64,000 nt of DNA from Halalkalibacter wakoensis JCM 9140 (GCF_000513095.1 NZ_BAUT01000015.1:1-64000); one strand, 5' to 3'. Counted from the first letter of the stretch, positions 43,390 to 53,057 are shown. Notes: generated by a model from the sequence alone, not told the origin. Program-made: numbers and translations.

Positions 43390-44322
43390 ATGACAAAGAA
43401 AAAAATTGGTTTACTTGTAATGGCATATGGAACTCCAAGAAAAAAAGAAGAAATCGAGCCATATTATACACACATTCGTCGTGGAAGAAAGCCTTCTGAT
43501 GAAGCTTTAGCAGATTTGACTGAACGATATGAGGCAATTGGAGGAATTAGCCCACTTGCAAAAATAACAGAAGACCAAGCGTATGGCCTTGAAGCGCAAC
43601 TGAATAAGGATTTTGACGATGTTGAATTTAAAGCATACCTAGGACTCAAGCATATTGATCCATTCATTGAAGATGCCGTCAAACAGATGAAGGAAGATGG
43701 AATTGAAGAGGCTATCAGCATTGTCCTAGCTCCTCACTTTTCAACATTCAGTGTGAAATCTTATAATGGTCGTGCCCATGAAGAATCAGAAAACGTGGAC
43801 GGACCAAAGATATATAGTGTTGAGAGTTGGTACAAAGAGCCATTGTTTATTGAGTATTGGGTCAAGCAAGTAAAGAAGACGATGGAGAAAATACAGAATC
43901 CCGAGACGGCATGTGTGATCTTTTCAGCGCATAGCTTACCTGAAAAAATTAAGGATTTGGGAGATCCTTATCCAGATCAATTACAAGAAACAGCTGATTT
44001 AATTGCTAAGGAAGCTGGAATTAAAAATTATACGATCGGATGGCAAAGTGAAGGAAATACTCCTGACCCGTGGCTAGGTCCAGACGTTCAAGATTTAACA
44101 AGAGATTTGTATAAACAGTACGGATATACATCAATGGTGTACTGTCCAGTTGGGTTTGTTGCGGATCACTTAGAAGTTCTTTATGACAATGATGTGGAAT
44201 GTAAAGTAGTGACAGATGAGCTTGGAATCGATTATTATCGTCCAGAAATGCCAAATGCTAAACCTGAATTTCTTGAATGCTTAGCAGCAATTGTGAAAAA
44301 AAAGCTAGCAGAGAAAGAGTGA
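43390..44322 (+). CDS. hemH: Coproporphyrin ferrochelatase
   Basis: HemH (CpfC) inserts iron into coproporphyrin III in the coproporphyrin-dependent heme pathway of Gram-positive bacteria. The 310-residue length equals that of B. subtilis HemH. The conserved catalytic His is in [10 protein letters not shown], and the metal/substrate block [15 protein letters not shown] is intact. The ATG at 43390 follows aaaaggtg. It starts 16 bases after hemE. Confidence 0.95.
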   Translation: MTKKKIGLLVMAYGTPRKKEEIEPYYTHIRRGRKPSDEALADLTERYEAIGGISPLAKITEDQAYGLEAQLNKDFDDVEFKAYLGLKHIDPFIEDAVKQMKEDGIEEAISIVLAPHFSTFSVKSYNGRAHEESENVDGPKIYSVESWYKEPLFIEYWVKQVKKTMEKIQNPETACVIFSAHSLPEKIKDLGDPYPDQLQETADLIAKEAGIKNYTIGWQSEGNTPDPWLGPDVQDLTRDLYKQYGYTSMVYCPVGFVADHLEVLYDNDVECKVVTDELGIDYYRPEMPNAKPEFLECLAAIVKKKLAEKE

Positions 44323-44326
44323 TTCT

Positions 44327-45730
44327 GTGGAACAGAAGGAAAAGAGGGTTGCCATTATCGGAGGAGGAATAACCGGTTTGGCAGCTGCGCATAAACTTGA
44401 AAAAGCTAAAGAAGCAGGCGAGCTAATTTCATACGATTTGTTCGAAAAAGATGAATCCCTTGGAGGGAAAATCAAAACAAAACGTGAAAATGGGTTTTTA
44501 ATTGAGCTAGGACCTGACTCATATTTAGCTAGAAAAGAAAGTATGACTACGTTAGCAAAACAAGTGGGGATAGATGACATTCTTTTCAATAATACGGGGC
44601 AATCTTATGTCTTAAAAGGAAACAGTCTTTTGCCGATTCCAGGTGGAGCGATCATGGGAGTTCCAACAGAGCTGCAACCATTTATCACGACAAGATTGTT
44701 ATCTCCTATCGGAAAACTAAGAGCAGCAGCCGATTTTGTTTACCCTCGTTTCACGTCAAAAGATGAGGACATCTCATTAGGGCATTTCTTTCGAAGAAGA
44801 CTTGGAAATGAAGTGGTAGATCGAATGATTGAACCATTGTTGTCAGGAATTTATGCCGGTAATTTAGATAAACTGAGTTTAAAAGCAACTTTTCCAGAGT
44901 TCCAAAAAATAGAGCGGCGGTATGGTAGCCTCATTCGTGGTATTAAATCTTCACGCCCTAAGAAGAAGACCAATCAAACGGTTGATGGTCAGACTAGAGG
45001 AATGTTTGCCACATTTCGTGGAGGACTAGGTTCTCTTGTCGAAGCCATTGAAGAACAACTAGATCCGAATGCGATTCATAAGAATAGTAAACTGATAAGT
45101 ATTGACAAAGAAAAGAGTACTTTTCAACTCCATTTCTCAGATGGGGAGGTAAGAGGCTATGACAGTGTCATTGTAACAACACCACCTAATGTTACATCGC
45201 AGTTGTTGCATACTTATCCCTACTTTGATTATTTACAAGAAATGGAGTCAACAACGGTTGCAACAGTAGCGATGGCTTTAAAAAAAGAGAATATTATTGA
45301 ACGCCATGAGGGGACCGGTTTTGTTGTTCCTAAGAATAGCAATTATACCATTACAGCCTGTACGTGGACGCATAAAAAATGGGAGCATTCCACGCCAAGT
45401 GGGTATGCATTGCTTCGCGCTTATGTGGGAAGAGCTGGAGACTCAGCGATCGTTTCTCGGTCAGATGAGGAAATTGTAAGTGCTGTGATGCATGACTTGA
45501 AGCAATTGATGTCTATTAAAGGAAAACCTGAATTTTTCTATATTCAACGTTGGCAGAAGTCGATGCCACAATACAATGTTGGACATACGTATCGCTTAGC
45601 GAAAATAAAGGAAGACATCGCACGAAACCTTCCTGGGCTTTATCTCGCTGGTGCCGGCTATGGTGGAATTGGCTTGCCGGATTGTATTGATCAAGGTGAA
45701 AAAGCGGTGGAGCAAATAGTGAATAGTTGA
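44327..45730 (+). CDS. hemY: Coproporphyrinogen III oxidase HemY
   Basis: A 467-residue FAD enzyme (CgoX) that oxidises coproporphyrinogen III to coproporphyrin III, the step before HemH. The FAD-binding GGGITGLAAAHKLEKA opens the protein and the C-terminal LYLAGAGYGGIGLPDCIDQGEKA closes the flavin site. GTG start, four bases after hemH. The hemEHY order is that of B. subtilis. Confidence 0.95.
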   Translation: MEQKEKRVAIIGGGITGLAAAHKLEKAKEAGELISYDLFEKDESLGGKIKTKRENGFLIELGPDSYLARKESMTTLAKQVGIDDILFNNTGQSYVLKGNSLLPIPGGAIMGVPTELQPFITTRLLSPIGKLRAAADFVYPRFTSKDEDISLGHFFRRRLGNEVVDRMIEPLLSGIYAGNLDKLSLKATFPEFQKIERRYGSLIRGIKSSRPKKKTNQTVDGQTRGMFATFRGGLGSLVEAIEEQLDPNAIHKNSKLISIDKEKSTFQLHFSDGEVRGYDSVIVTTPPNVTSQLLHTYPYFDYLQEMESTTVATVAMALKKENIIERHEGTGFVVPKNSNYTITACTWTHKKWEHSTPSGYALLRAYVGRAGDSAIVSRSDEEIVSAVMHDLKQLMSIKGKPEFFYIQRWQKSMPQYNVGHTYRLAKIKEDIARNLPGLYLAGAGYGGIGLPDCIDQGEKAVEQIVNS

Positions 45731-45997
45731 GAAAAAGGATAGACCCACCCCATACGCATAAATATGGGATTGAAATTACATACAAAGCTATTTGATTGAG
45801 TGGGTTTATTGACGATGCTGTTGTTTATTTGGGATGATGAAGAACGAATGAATGTAGGTAGGGAGAGAAAGGTCCTTCATAGAACCGATGAAGGACAAAA
45901 CGAACTCGAGCTACTTCACCAAATATTCCAGGGCTCAAAAAAGCACCGCAAATGCGGTGCTTTTGTTGTGTAAGGTTTAGTAATAGAAATAATATCT
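45731..45997. other. Intergenic region after hemY with hairpins
   Basis: No convincing gene. It has a 9-bp perfect hairpin gtccttcat/atgaaggac (45872-45896) and the terminator at 45937-45965. A 52-codon plus-strand frame runs into that terminator and has no ribosome-binding site. Confidence 0.5.
45937..45965 (-). terminator. Terminator of the yrzI-like transcript
   Basis: aaaagcaccgca pairs with tgcggtgctttt over a short loop. The T run is better on the minus strand (gcggtgctttttt), so it ends the minus-strand micro-gene transcript. Confidence 0.8.
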
Positions 45998-46060
45998 TCA
46001 GGTAAGGCCCTTCACCTGCTCATACCAACCTTGTAAAATCAATCCTTTAAGAAAAATCAT
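45998..46060 (-). CDS. 20-codon micro-ORF after yrzI-like gene
   Basis: MIFLKGLILQGWYEQVKGLT, behind a gggggt site eight bases upstream, between the yrzI-like gene and a terminator. Amphipathic with a tryptophan. Its reality is not proven, but ribosome-binding site and position in the transcript support translation. Confidence 0.35.
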   Translation of the reverse strand: MIFLKGLILQGWYEQVKGLT

Positions 46061-46094
46061 CGTTATACCCCCTTATTTTTAGTTATGCGATTTT

Positions 46095-46229
46095 CTAGTA
46101 ATAGAACTTGTGACTTTGTTCATTATGATACTCGTCTAATTTTTGCTGTCTTACTAATTTTTCAAGATCTTTGCCTGTATACTGGCGTTTTTTTATTGTG
46201 ATAGTAAAAATTAAGAATGTAAATGTCAT
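46095..46229 (-). CDS. YrzI family small protein (44 aa)
   Basis: A 44-residue peptide with the family's hydrophobic start and basic turn (MTFTFLIFTITIKKRQYTG) and a charged helix. The ribosome-binding site aagggaggtgatcac is nearly perfect. YrzI-like peptides are widespread in Bacillus, sometimes in several copies, and have no known function. Confidence 0.75.
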   Translation of the reverse strand: MTFTFLIFTITIKKRQYTGKDLEKLVRQQKLDEYHNEQSHKFYY

Positions 46230-46298
46230 GTGATCACCTCCCTTATAAAGTAATAAATGATTCTATTAATTCCATTTTTTGGTTATATTTTCAGGCGC

Positions 46299-46331
46299 AA
46301 AAAAACCACAGGACAAACACTCCTGCGGTTT
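46299..46331 (-). terminator. Second of two tandem terminators
   Basis: On the minus strand aaaccgcagga pairs with tcctgtggttt (one mismatch), then ttttt. Confidence 0.8.
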
Positions 46332-46339
46332 CAATAAAT

Positions 46340-46375
46340 AAAAAAACCACAGGGGTGCGTTCACCTGTGGTTTAT
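46340..46375 (-). terminator. First of two tandem terminators
   Basis: On the minus strand aaaccacagg pairs with cctgtggttt, then ttttt. It follows the 28-codon gene. Confidence 0.85.
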
Positions 46376-46402
46376 AAATCAGCTTAAAATAACTAAACAG
46401 AA

Positions 46403-46489
46403 TTAATAAACTTCTAGCTTGAGACTAGTAGGTATTGAACGCAATGCATATGAAGTTAGTTGTGTCTTAGGATGAAATGTTCGGATCAT
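46403..46489 (-). CDS. 28-codon gene with own promoter and tandem terminators
   Basis: The frame starts MIRTFHPKTQLTSYALRSIP and ends TSLKLEVY. It has a perfect aaaaggaggt site eight bases upstream, a near-consensus sigma-A promoter (46529-46557) and two terminators downstream. This makes a compact single-gene transcript. No family is recognised; it may be a small functional peptide, or the body of a regulatory RNA. Confidence 0.5.
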   Translation of the reverse strand: MIRTFHPKTQLTSYALRSIPTSLKLEVY

Positions 46490-46528
46490 TGTGTTCAACC
46501 TCCTTTTCTCAATTTGCTTTCATAAGGA

Positions 46529-46557
46529 ATTATAGCCAATCTTTGGTAATATGTAAA
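46529..46557 (-). promoter_or_regulatory. Sigma-A promoter of the 28-codon gene
   Basis: On the minus strand tttaca, 17 bases, then tataat. The -10 box is perfect and the spacing ideal. Confidence 0.75.
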
Positions 46558-46607
46558 CAAGAAAATGAATTTTTTTAGAACTTTTTCTAAAAAAGTTGAC
46601 AAACGAC

Positions 46608-46638
46608 AAAACCGCCTAAATTAGAATAGGCGGGTTTT
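46608..46638 (-). terminator. Terminator of the ssu-type operon
   Basis: On the minus strand cccgcctattc pairs with the tttaggcgg side and is followed by ttttgtcg. Confidence 0.75.
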
Positions 46639-46646
46639 GAATACAA

Positions 46647-47654
46647 TTATTGATTTAAAATAGCATCAAGACGAGTGGTATCCACAAATCCAGTTAGGTC
46701 AGGATCTTTATCCATAAACTTTAATTCATAAGATGCATCTGCCCAAGCTTGTAATGCATCTGGATGTGTCTCTGTTGTGACAGCCATACGAGTCCAAGCT
46801 TTTTCAAGTACAGTTTCCGGTAAACGATTTTGTGTTAAATCAAATAAGTGATCGTTAATGGTTGTTAGTGTATCTTCTGTGTTTTCTTGCGTGTAATCAA
46901 CGGCCTGTTTATGAGCACGTAAAACAGCGTCGACTGCTTCAGGATTTTCTTCTAGGAACTTGCTAGATGTTACAACGACAACACTTGCTAATTCTTCTCC
47001 TAAAAATACATTGTTCCATTCTGTTACAACATTTGCATTAAGCTCTTCTACAAGGAAGGTTCCCCAAGGCTCAGGTGCAGCAGCAGCATCAATTTGTCCT
47101 TGCTCAAACATAGCAACCATGTTTGCTGGAGCGATGCGTGATTGGTGTTCTACCGTTCCACCTACACGGTTTGATTCAAGACCAATTTCTTTTAACATCA
47201 TTTCAAGTTGAACATTGTGAGTGCATCCGTTACCTGGAGTACAGAACGATTTACCACCAAAATCTTCAAGAGTTTCAATGCCAGAATCTTCACGAGAAAC
47301 GATTAAAGTAGCTCCATTGGCAGCAGCTCCAAGAACAACAATATCTCCACCAGTTAGGAAGTAATTAATTGCAGGACCTGGCCCAACGTACCCAATGTCA
47401 AGATTACCGGTTTCAAGTGCTTCAATAAAATCATTTCCATTTGGAAAATGAGTGTATTCAGCACCTCTTTCTCCTAATTCAGCATCAAAATACCCTTTTT
47501 CTTTTCCGATAATTGCAGCAGCATGATCAAGATTCGGAAAATATCCAATACGAACATCACTATCTGAATCTGAACCACTTGTGCTACCAGCACCACAAGC
47601 TGTTAATGCACCAAGTGCTAACGCAATACTAGTTGCTTTTAACCATTTTTTCAT
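46647..47654 (-). CDS. ssuA: ABC transporter substrate-binding lipoprotein, SsuA type
   Basis: A 335-residue NMT1/SsuA-type binding protein for small sulfonates, taurine or similar compounds. The signal peptide ends in the lipobox LTAC. The blocks IGYFPNLDHAAAIIGKEKGYF, GYVGPGPAINYFLTGGDIVVLG and AAAPEPWGTFLVEEL follow the family. It is the third gene of a minus-strand ATPase-permease-binding protein operon. The exact substrate cannot be read from the sequence, so the symbol is provisional. Confidence 0.75.
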   Translation of the reverse strand: MKKWLKATSIALALGALTACGAGSTSGSDSDSDVRIGYFPNLDHAAAIIGKEKGYFDAELGERGAEYTHFPNGNDFIEALETGNLDIGYVGPGPAINYFLTGGDIVVLGAAANGATLIVSREDSGIETLEDFGGKSFCTPGNGCTHNVQLEMMLKEIGLESNRVGGTVEHQSRIAPANMVAMFEQGQIDAAAAPEPWGTFLVEELNANVVTEWNNVFLGEELASVVVVTSSKFLEENPEAVDAVLRAHKQAVDYTQENTEDTLTTINDHLFDLTQNRLPETVLEKAWTRMAVTTETHPDALQAWADASYELKFMDKDPDLTGFVDTTRLDAILNQ

Positions 47655-47684
47655 ATTTCTCTCTCCTTTTACCTATTTCTCTAT

Positions 47685-48440
47685 TTATTTCGCATATCCC
47701 CAACGGCTAAGAACTTTCCGTTCAATTGGATTGAAAATACAATATTCTACAATAAGACCAATGACCGCAATGATAATCATTATGGCAATAACAAGCTCCA
47801 TGTTAAAGAAATCACGAGCATCAAGAAGTGTCCGTCCTAGACCGCCTCTACCTAAAAGTTCTGCTGCCATTAACGCACGCCAACCAAATGCCCAAGATAA
47901 GCGAATCCCTGTTAAAGCGGATGGGATGGAAGCTGGAATCATGACTTTCCAGATCAACTCGTAGCCTTTATATCCCATTGTACGAGCAGCGCGAATTAAG
48001 AGTGGCTGTACATTTTTAATCCCCATTCTCACATTCATTGTCATCGGCCACGTTCCGCCAAGAACAATGACAAAAAGGATGGCAGTTGTTCCACCTTGAA
48101 ACATGACTAATGCTAATGGGAGCCAGACAATGCTTGGTACGGATTGCAAAGCAACAACAAGAGAGCCAAGTGTTTCATCAGCAAGTTTTGAAGTAGCTAA
48201 TACGATGCCAAGAATAGATCCAATGATAACGGCTAAAGCAAAACCGAGTCCAATTCGACCCAAACTTGTCGTTAGTGCTGCCGTTAAAATCCCTGTTTCA
48301 AAGAATCCTTTATACAGTTCAACGAACGAAAGAAGGGGAGAGGGGAACATTCTTGTACCAAAGGCATCAAGTCTATATACGATCTCCCATATCGCGATGA
48401 GAGCTGTAAAGAAGAGTAGCCTTCTGACTATGGTAATCAT
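47685..48440 (-). CDS. ssuC: ABC transporter permease, SsuC type
   Basis: A 251-residue permease with six membrane segments and the coupling-loop motif (TMGYKGYELIWKVMIPASIPSALTGIRLSWAFGWRALMAAELL), the EAA block of importers. Partner of the adjacent binding protein and ATPase. The ATG at 48440 is nine bases after an aaggagg site inside the end of the ATPase gene, so the two genes overlap by about 68 bases. Confidence 0.8.
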   Translation of the reverse strand: MITIVRRLLFFTALIAIWEIVYRLDAFGTRMFPSPLLSFVELYKGFFETGILTAALTTSLGRIGLGFALAVIIGSILGIVLATSKLADETLGSLVVALQSVPSIVWLPLALVMFQGGTTAILFVIVLGGTWPMTMNVRMGIKNVQPLLIRAARTMGYKGYELIWKVMIPASIPSALTGIRLSWAFGWRALMAAELLGRGGLGRTLLDARDFFNMELVIAIMIIIAVIGLIVEYCIFNPIERKVLSRWGYAK

Positions 48441-49219
48441 CACCCATTTCCTCCTTCATTACTTTTTCAATTTCACCAGCTAATTGTGTGCTGATTTCTT
48501 CTTCTAATTTTGTAAAAGCTTCATCAGATGGCTTTCTTGGGCGCGCTAAAGGAACATCAAACACATTAATAATTCCACCAGGACGAACACCCATTAAAAC
48601 AATGCGATCGGAAAGTAGAATCGATTCACGAATGTTATGTGTAACAAAAATAATCGTTTTTTTCGTTTGCTCCCAAATATATTGAACTTCTTTATGAAGC
48701 ATCGAGCGTGTTTGCTCATCTAATGCACCAAATGGCTCATCCATGAGAAGAACTTCAGGGTCCATAGCAAGGGCGCGAGCAATCGAAACGCGCTGTTTCA
48801 TCCCACCAGATAATTCATGTGGATAGGAATCAATAAATTTGCTAAGGTGAACGAGTTTTAAATAATCAATCGCTCGTTCTCTGGCTTCTTTTTTACTTGT
48901 AACGTTTTTTTATCCCAAACATGACGTTCTCTAAAACTGTCATCCAGGGCATAAGGGCAGCTTCTTGGAAAACAACCCCTCTATCGACTCCAGGGCTAGT
49001 AACCTTTCGTTCTCCTACAAGTACTGAACCAGCTGTTGCTTGATCAAGACCTGCAATAATGTTTAATAAAGTTGATTTACCACAGCCGGAAGGGCCCAAT
49101 AATGAAACAAATTCACCTGATTTTACTTGCAAATTAATTTGATCAAACACGGTATACGATGTTTGATCTTCTTTATTTTCAAACGTCTTTCCGACATTGT
49201 TTATGTTTACATCAGACAT
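48373..49219 (-). pseudogene. ssuB: ABC transporter ATPase, SsuB type, frameshifted
   Basis: The ATPase of the importer. Walker A GPSGCGKST and the Q-loop VFQEAALMPW are in the first part; the signature ELSGGMKQRVSIARAL, Walker B LLMDEPFGALD and the H-loop are in the second. The frame breaks at 48905-48911, where a run of seven T (A on the coding strand) should be six, so that GIKN continues with VTSKKEARERAIDYLKL. Mended length is 281 residues. Homopolymer position points to a read error. Confidence 0.8.
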
Positions 49220-49489
49220 TGAAATCCCTCCTTCTACAAGGAAATTCTTAACAATTCATATCATTTTAGTAGGTTTTAAGTATCATTTTATAAGTATATG
49301 AACATCATTTTCATCTGTCAATTGTTTTTTATCATTTCCGAGTATGATACTAAGAATTTGGCATGATAGTGAATAATAAGATTACAATGAAGGAACATGG
49401 CTAGTTCTTATAAGTTTGTGGTAAGATAATCCATGTACTAATTGGACGTTTATTAATTTATTATATGGAAAGACAAGGGAGAGACTAAG

Positions 49490-50017
49490 ATGGATAGCCA
49501 ATTAGATGTATTAAAGGCGCTTAGGCAAACACGTCATGATTGGTTGAACGTTATGCAGTTAATAAAAGGGAATTTGGCACTGAAACGCTATGACAGAATT
49601 GATGAAATAATTGATCAAGTAACACAACAGTCGGTATGTGAGAGCAAAATTACCGAAATAAAAGCAGATAGTGTTGTGTATTTTCTTTTAACGTATAATT
49701 GGTTCAGCAATAAAGTGAAGCTGGAAATGGATGTTGCAGGTGATGTTTTTTCATTAGAAAAAGATGAAGTTCAATTGCTGCGACTATGTAAGCAAATTAC
49801 GGAGAAACTAACAGAAGGAAGTTCATCTGAGTCCGAAAATCATTTATTGCTTACTTTTTTATTTACAGATGATGAATGCAAGATTACATTTGATTTTCAG
49901 GGGCATTTACATATTGAAGATCAAGAGTGGGATGAAATGTTGGCAGATTCAAATGTAAAGCTAGTTGAACTGGTCGAAAACGAGTGTGTCATTGTTGCTA
50001 GTTTTTTGAGAAGTTGA
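49490..50017 (+). CDS. spo0B: Sporulation phosphotransferase Spo0B
   Basis: A 175-residue phosphorelay protein that passes phosphate from Spo0F to Spo0A. The phosphorylated His is His16 in [18 protein letters not shown]. The C-terminal part is a degenerate kinase-like fold without ATP motifs, as in B. subtilis Spo0B. The spo0B-obg-pheB-pheA order is conserved in Bacilli; the ribosomal genes rplU-rpmA that often precede it are absent here. Confidence 0.9.
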   Translation: MDSQLDVLKALRQTRHDWLNVMQLIKGNLALKRYDRIDEIIDQVTQQSVCESKITEIKADSVVYFLLTYNWFSNKVKLEMDVAGDVFSLEKDEVQLLRLCKQITEKLTEGSSSESENHLLLTFLFTDDECKITFDFQGHLHIEDQEWDEMLADSNVKLVELVENECVIVASFLRS

Positions 50018-50027
50018 GGTGGAGAGA

Positions 50028-51311
50028 ATGTTTGTAGATAAAGTAAAAGTATATGTAAAAGGTGGAGATGGTGGGAATGGACAAGTTTCCTACCGTAGAG
50101 AAAAATATGTTCCAGATGGTGGTCCAGCCGGAGGAGATGGTGGCCGTGGTGCTAGTGTCGTGTTTGAGGTGGAAGAAGGTTTAAGAACGTTAATGGATTT
50201 CCGCTATAAAAGGCACTTTAAGGCATCAAGAGGAGAACATGGCCGTCCAAAAAATCAACACGGTAAAAATGCAGAAGACATGATTGTAAAAGTTCCACCA
50301 GGTACAACCGTGGTTGATGATGCGACAGGTCAAATTATTGCTGATTTAACAGAGCATGGTCAAAAGGCTGTTATTGCAAAAGGTGGACGAGGTGGAAGAG
50401 GAAATACACGTTTTGCCACCCCTGTAAATCCTGCGCCAGATATTGCTGAAAATGGTGAACCTGGGCAAGAGCGCGATGTCGTGCTTGAATTAAAAGTATT
50501 GGCTGATGTTGGGTTGGTAGGTTTCCCTAGTGTTGGAAAATCCACTTTGCTTTCAGTTGTTTCTGCAGCAAGACCGAAAATAGCGGATTATCACTTTACA
50601 ACGATTACCCCAAATTTAGGTGTTGTCGAAACGGAAGATAATCGCAGTTTTGTAATGGCTGATTTACCTGGCTTAATCGAAGGGGCTCACGAAGGAGTAG
50701 GCCTTGGCCATCAGTTTTTGAGACATATTGAAAGAACGAGGGTTATTGTTCATGTTATTGATATGTCTGCGTTAGAAGGACGCGATCCTTATGAAGATCT
50801 CCTTATGATCAATGAAGAATTAAAACAATATAACCTGCGTTTAATGGAACGACCACAAATTATAGTGGCAAATAAAATGGACATGCCTGAATCGGAAGAG
50901 AATTTAAAAGTGTTTAAAGAAAAAGTGAAAGATGAATATCCTATTTTTCCGATTTCAGCGATAACTAAAAAAGGTCTTCGTGATTTGCTCATTACGGTTG
51001 CGGATAAAATTGAAGAGACACCTGAATTTCCTCTTTATGAAGAGACGGAAGAGTCAACTCGGGTTATCTATCGCCATGAAAAAGCTCAAGTACCATTTGT
51101 GATTACAAGGGATGATGATGGTACGTTCGTCTTATCGGGTGCAGAGCTTGAACGTTTGTTTAAAATGACGGACTTTTCACGTGATGAGTCAGTGAGACGT
51201 TTCGCAAGACAAATGCGTGGTATGGGTATTGATGATGCACTCCGTGAACGAGGAGCAAAAGACGGTGACTTAGTCCGAATTATGAAATTCGAATTTGAGT
51301 TTATCGACTAA
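50028..51311 (+). CDS. obg: GTPase Obg
   Basis: A 427-residue essential GTPase linked to ribosome assembly, stringent response and sporulation. The glycine-rich Obg domain (1-158, [30 protein letters not shown]) is followed by the G domain with G1 [10 protein letters not shown]3 DLPG and G4 NKMD, and by the OCT domain. The ATG at 50028 follows gaggtgg; a GTG at 50019 overlaps that site. Confidence 0.95.
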   Translation: MFVDKVKVYVKGGDGGNGQVSYRREKYVPDGGPAGGDGGRGASVVFEVEEGLRTLMDFRYKRHFKASRGEHGRPKNQHGKNAEDMIVKVPPGTTVVDDATGQIIADLTEHGQKAVIAKGGRGGRGNTRFATPVNPAPDIAENGEPGQERDVVLELKVLADVGLVGFPSVGKSTLLSVVSAARPKIADYHFTTITPNLGVVETEDNRSFVMADLPGLIEGAHEGVGLGHQFLRHIERTRVIVHVIDMSALEGRDPYEDLLMINEELKQYNLRLMERPQIIVANKMDMPESEENLKVFKEKVKDEYPIFPISAITKKGLRDLLITVADKIEETPEFPLYEETEESTRVIYRHEKAQVPFVITRDDDGTFVLSGAELERLFKMTDFSRDESVRRFARQMRGMGIDDALRERGAKDGDLVRIMKFEFEFID

Positions 51312-51328
51312 CAACATACATTTTTTAG

Positions 51329-51358
51329 AAAACTGTCTCTTCTAAAGGGACAGTTTTT
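51329..51358 (+). terminator. Terminator of obg
   Basis: aaactgtc pairs with ggacagttt over a short apex, then tttcg. Confidence 0.7.
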
Positions 51359-51449
51359 CGCTGTTAATGGACATTTTTGTGTTGTCAAAAAGTTTTGTCA
51401 ATTTTATAATGAAACATAGCTCTTCGTTGAAAGAAGGTGAATAAACTAT

Positions 51450-51896
51450 ATGACATCAAGAAAACCGTTTTATCTTGTACGGGAAGATATGCTAACAGAA
51501 GCAATGGAAAAAACGTTAGCAGCTAAAGAGCTATTGCGATCAGGTAAAGTAAAAAAAATAAATGAGGCTGTTCATCATGTTGGGTTAAGTCGGAGTGCCT
51601 TTTATAAATATAAGGATGGAATCTTCCCTTTTCATACAATGGTTAAAGAAAAAATCATCACCCTTTCAATTATATTGGTTGATCGTTCGGGTTCGCTATC
51701 ACAGTTATTAGGAAAGGTAGCAGAGACAGGAGCCAATGTACTAACGATTAACCAAACAATTCCTCTCCAAGGAAGAGCTCATATGACGCTTACAATAGAT
51801 ATGTCTCCCATGAAACTCGATTTAAATGAGTTGATGGAAGTTCTTGAAAAATTAGAGGCGGTAGAAAAGGTCGAACTAGTTGGAACTGGTTCATAG
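51450..51896 (+). CDS. pheB: ACT-domain protein PheB
   Basis: A 148-residue protein with an N-terminal helix-turn-helix-like region (LLRSGKVKKINEAVHHVGLSRSAFYKYKDGIF, about 28-59) and a C-terminal ACT domain (about 72-145) that probably binds an amino acid. It is the partner upstream of pheA in Bacilli, but has no proven chorismate-mutase activity. 15 bases before pheA. Confidence 0.85.
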   Translation: MTSRKPFYLVREDMLTEAMEKTLAAKELLRSGKVKKINEAVHHVGLSRSAFYKYKDGIFPFHTMVKEKIITLSIILVDRSGSLSQLLGKVAETGANVLTINQTIPLQGRAHMTLTIDMSPMKLDLNELMEVLEKLEAVEKVELVGTGS

Positions 51897-51911
51897 GAAG
51901 GAGCTTGACGA

Positions 51912-52775
51912 ATGAAGATAGGATTTTTAGGACCTAAAGGAACGTTCACAGAAATGGCAGCGCGAGGTCTGTTTGAGAAAGGGGAGTTTCTCCCTTTTCG
52001 GACAATCCCTTCCTGTATGGATGCGGTTGCCAATGAGGAAGTCACAGTAGCAGTTGTCCCGATTGAAAACGCAATTGAAGGTTCTGTTAATATGACATTA
52101 GATTACCTCATCCATAAACAAAGGCTACCGATTATTGGTGGTATTACAGTACCGATTGAGCAACATTTGCTTGTCCATCCAAATAAAAAAAGTGAGCGTA
52201 TTGAGAAAGTGGTCTCGCACCCACATGCGATTGCCCAATGTCATGAATTTTTGCAAAAGTATTATCCAAAAGCTGAATGGGAATATATGAATTCGACGGG
52301 AGCAGCGGCTGAATATGTAAAGAACAATCCAGATTTATCGATTGCTGCCATTGCGAATGAAATTGCGGCAAAAGAATACGAGCTAGCGCTAGCGCATACA
52401 AACATTCATGATTTTGAGAACAATGGAACGAGTTTTGTTGTTTTAAGCAAAGCTACATCACCAGTTGAATTTAAAGGAACCAACTTCATTGAAGAGAAAA
52501 CAACTTTAATGGTGACACTGCCATCAGACTATTCAGGTGCGTTGCATCAGGTGTTGTCTGCATTTGCTTGGAGGAAGTTAAACTTAAAGAAAATTGAATC
52601 ACGACCAACGAAAACAGGGTTAGGAAATTACTTTTTCATCATTGATGTTGAAGGAGCAATGGATGAAGTCCTCATTCCAGGTGTTGTTTCGGAAATTGAA
52701 GCACTAGGGTGTGGGGTAGAGATTCTAGGGAGTTATCCTTGTTATATGCTAAGTAGGAAAAAAGCGAATGTATAA
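51912..52775 (+). CDS. pheA: Prephenate dehydratase
   Basis: PheA converts prephenate to phenylpyruvate in phenylalanine synthesis. The 287-residue protein has the dehydratase domain (GPKGTFTEMAA at the start, NSTGAAAEYV with the catalytic Thr region, NNGTSFVVLSK) and a C-terminal ACT domain with the feedback motif ESRPTKTGLGNYFFIID. The ATG follows an aaggagc site. Confidence 0.95.
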   Translation: MKIGFLGPKGTFTEMAARGLFEKGEFLPFRTIPSCMDAVANEEVTVAVVPIENAIEGSVNMTLDYLIHKQRLPIIGGITVPIEQHLLVHPNKKSERIEKVVSHPHAIAQCHEFLQKYYPKAEWEYMNSTGAAAEYVKNNPDLSIAAIANEIAAKEYELALAHTNIHDFENNGTSFVVLSKATSPVEFKGTNFIEEKTTLMVTLPSDYSGALHQVLSAFAWRKLNLKKIESRPTKTGLGNYFFIIDVEGAMDEVLIPGVVSEIEALGCGVEILGSYPCYMLSRKKANV

Positions 52776-52776
52776 G

Positions 52777-52813
52777 CCAAACAACCCTGCCCGAACTTGG
52801 CAGGGTTGTTTGG
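52777..52813 (+). terminator. Strong hairpin after pheA
   Basis: A perfect 15-bp stem, ccaaacaaccctgcc / ggcagggttgtttgg, with the loop cgaactt. No T run beyond the stem, but the stem itself is very stable. Confidence 0.65.
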
Positions 52814-52817
52814 CGAA

Positions 52818-52880
52818 GGAACCAGAAAGAACTTCTCTGGTTCCGAATCTTTTCACCTGCCCGAACTTGGCAGGGATTAT
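52818..52880 (+). repeat. Second and third hairpins, sharing the first's loop
   Basis: ggaaccaga/tctggttcc (52818-52843) is followed by cctgcc-cgaactt-ggcagg (52857-52875), which repeats the inner part and loop of the hairpin at 52777. Confidence 0.6.
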
Positions 52881-52921
52881 TTTATGAACAGTTTTACTTT
52901 TAATGGGGAAGGTGTTCTTCT

Positions 52922-53002
52922 CATGTTCGTTCCATTGCGCTGTAGCCACTCGCACCCGCAAGGAGGTGCCGAGCCAGAGGTGTCTCGGCCCGACCTCTAT
53001 TT
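52922..53002 (-). repeat. Repeat A fragment, reversed
   Basis: gttcgttccattgcgctgtagccactcgcacccgcaaggaggtgccgagcc is the reverse complement of the end of the repeat A copy at 5923-6048. Confidence 0.65.
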
Positions 53003-53057
53003 GAGGCCACTGAAAAAGTGCTCGTTTACTTCGGACTTGAAAGGGAGCTTAGCCCTC

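Noticed and set aside
45811-45973. Plus-strand 52-codon frame after hemY
   Set aside because: It has no ribosome-binding site and runs through a terminator hairpin.
49280-49350. gtatcat ... atgatac inverted repeat between ssuB and spo0B
   Set aside because: Seven-base arms 57 bases apart in AT-rich DNA are likely by chance, and no known regulator box matches.
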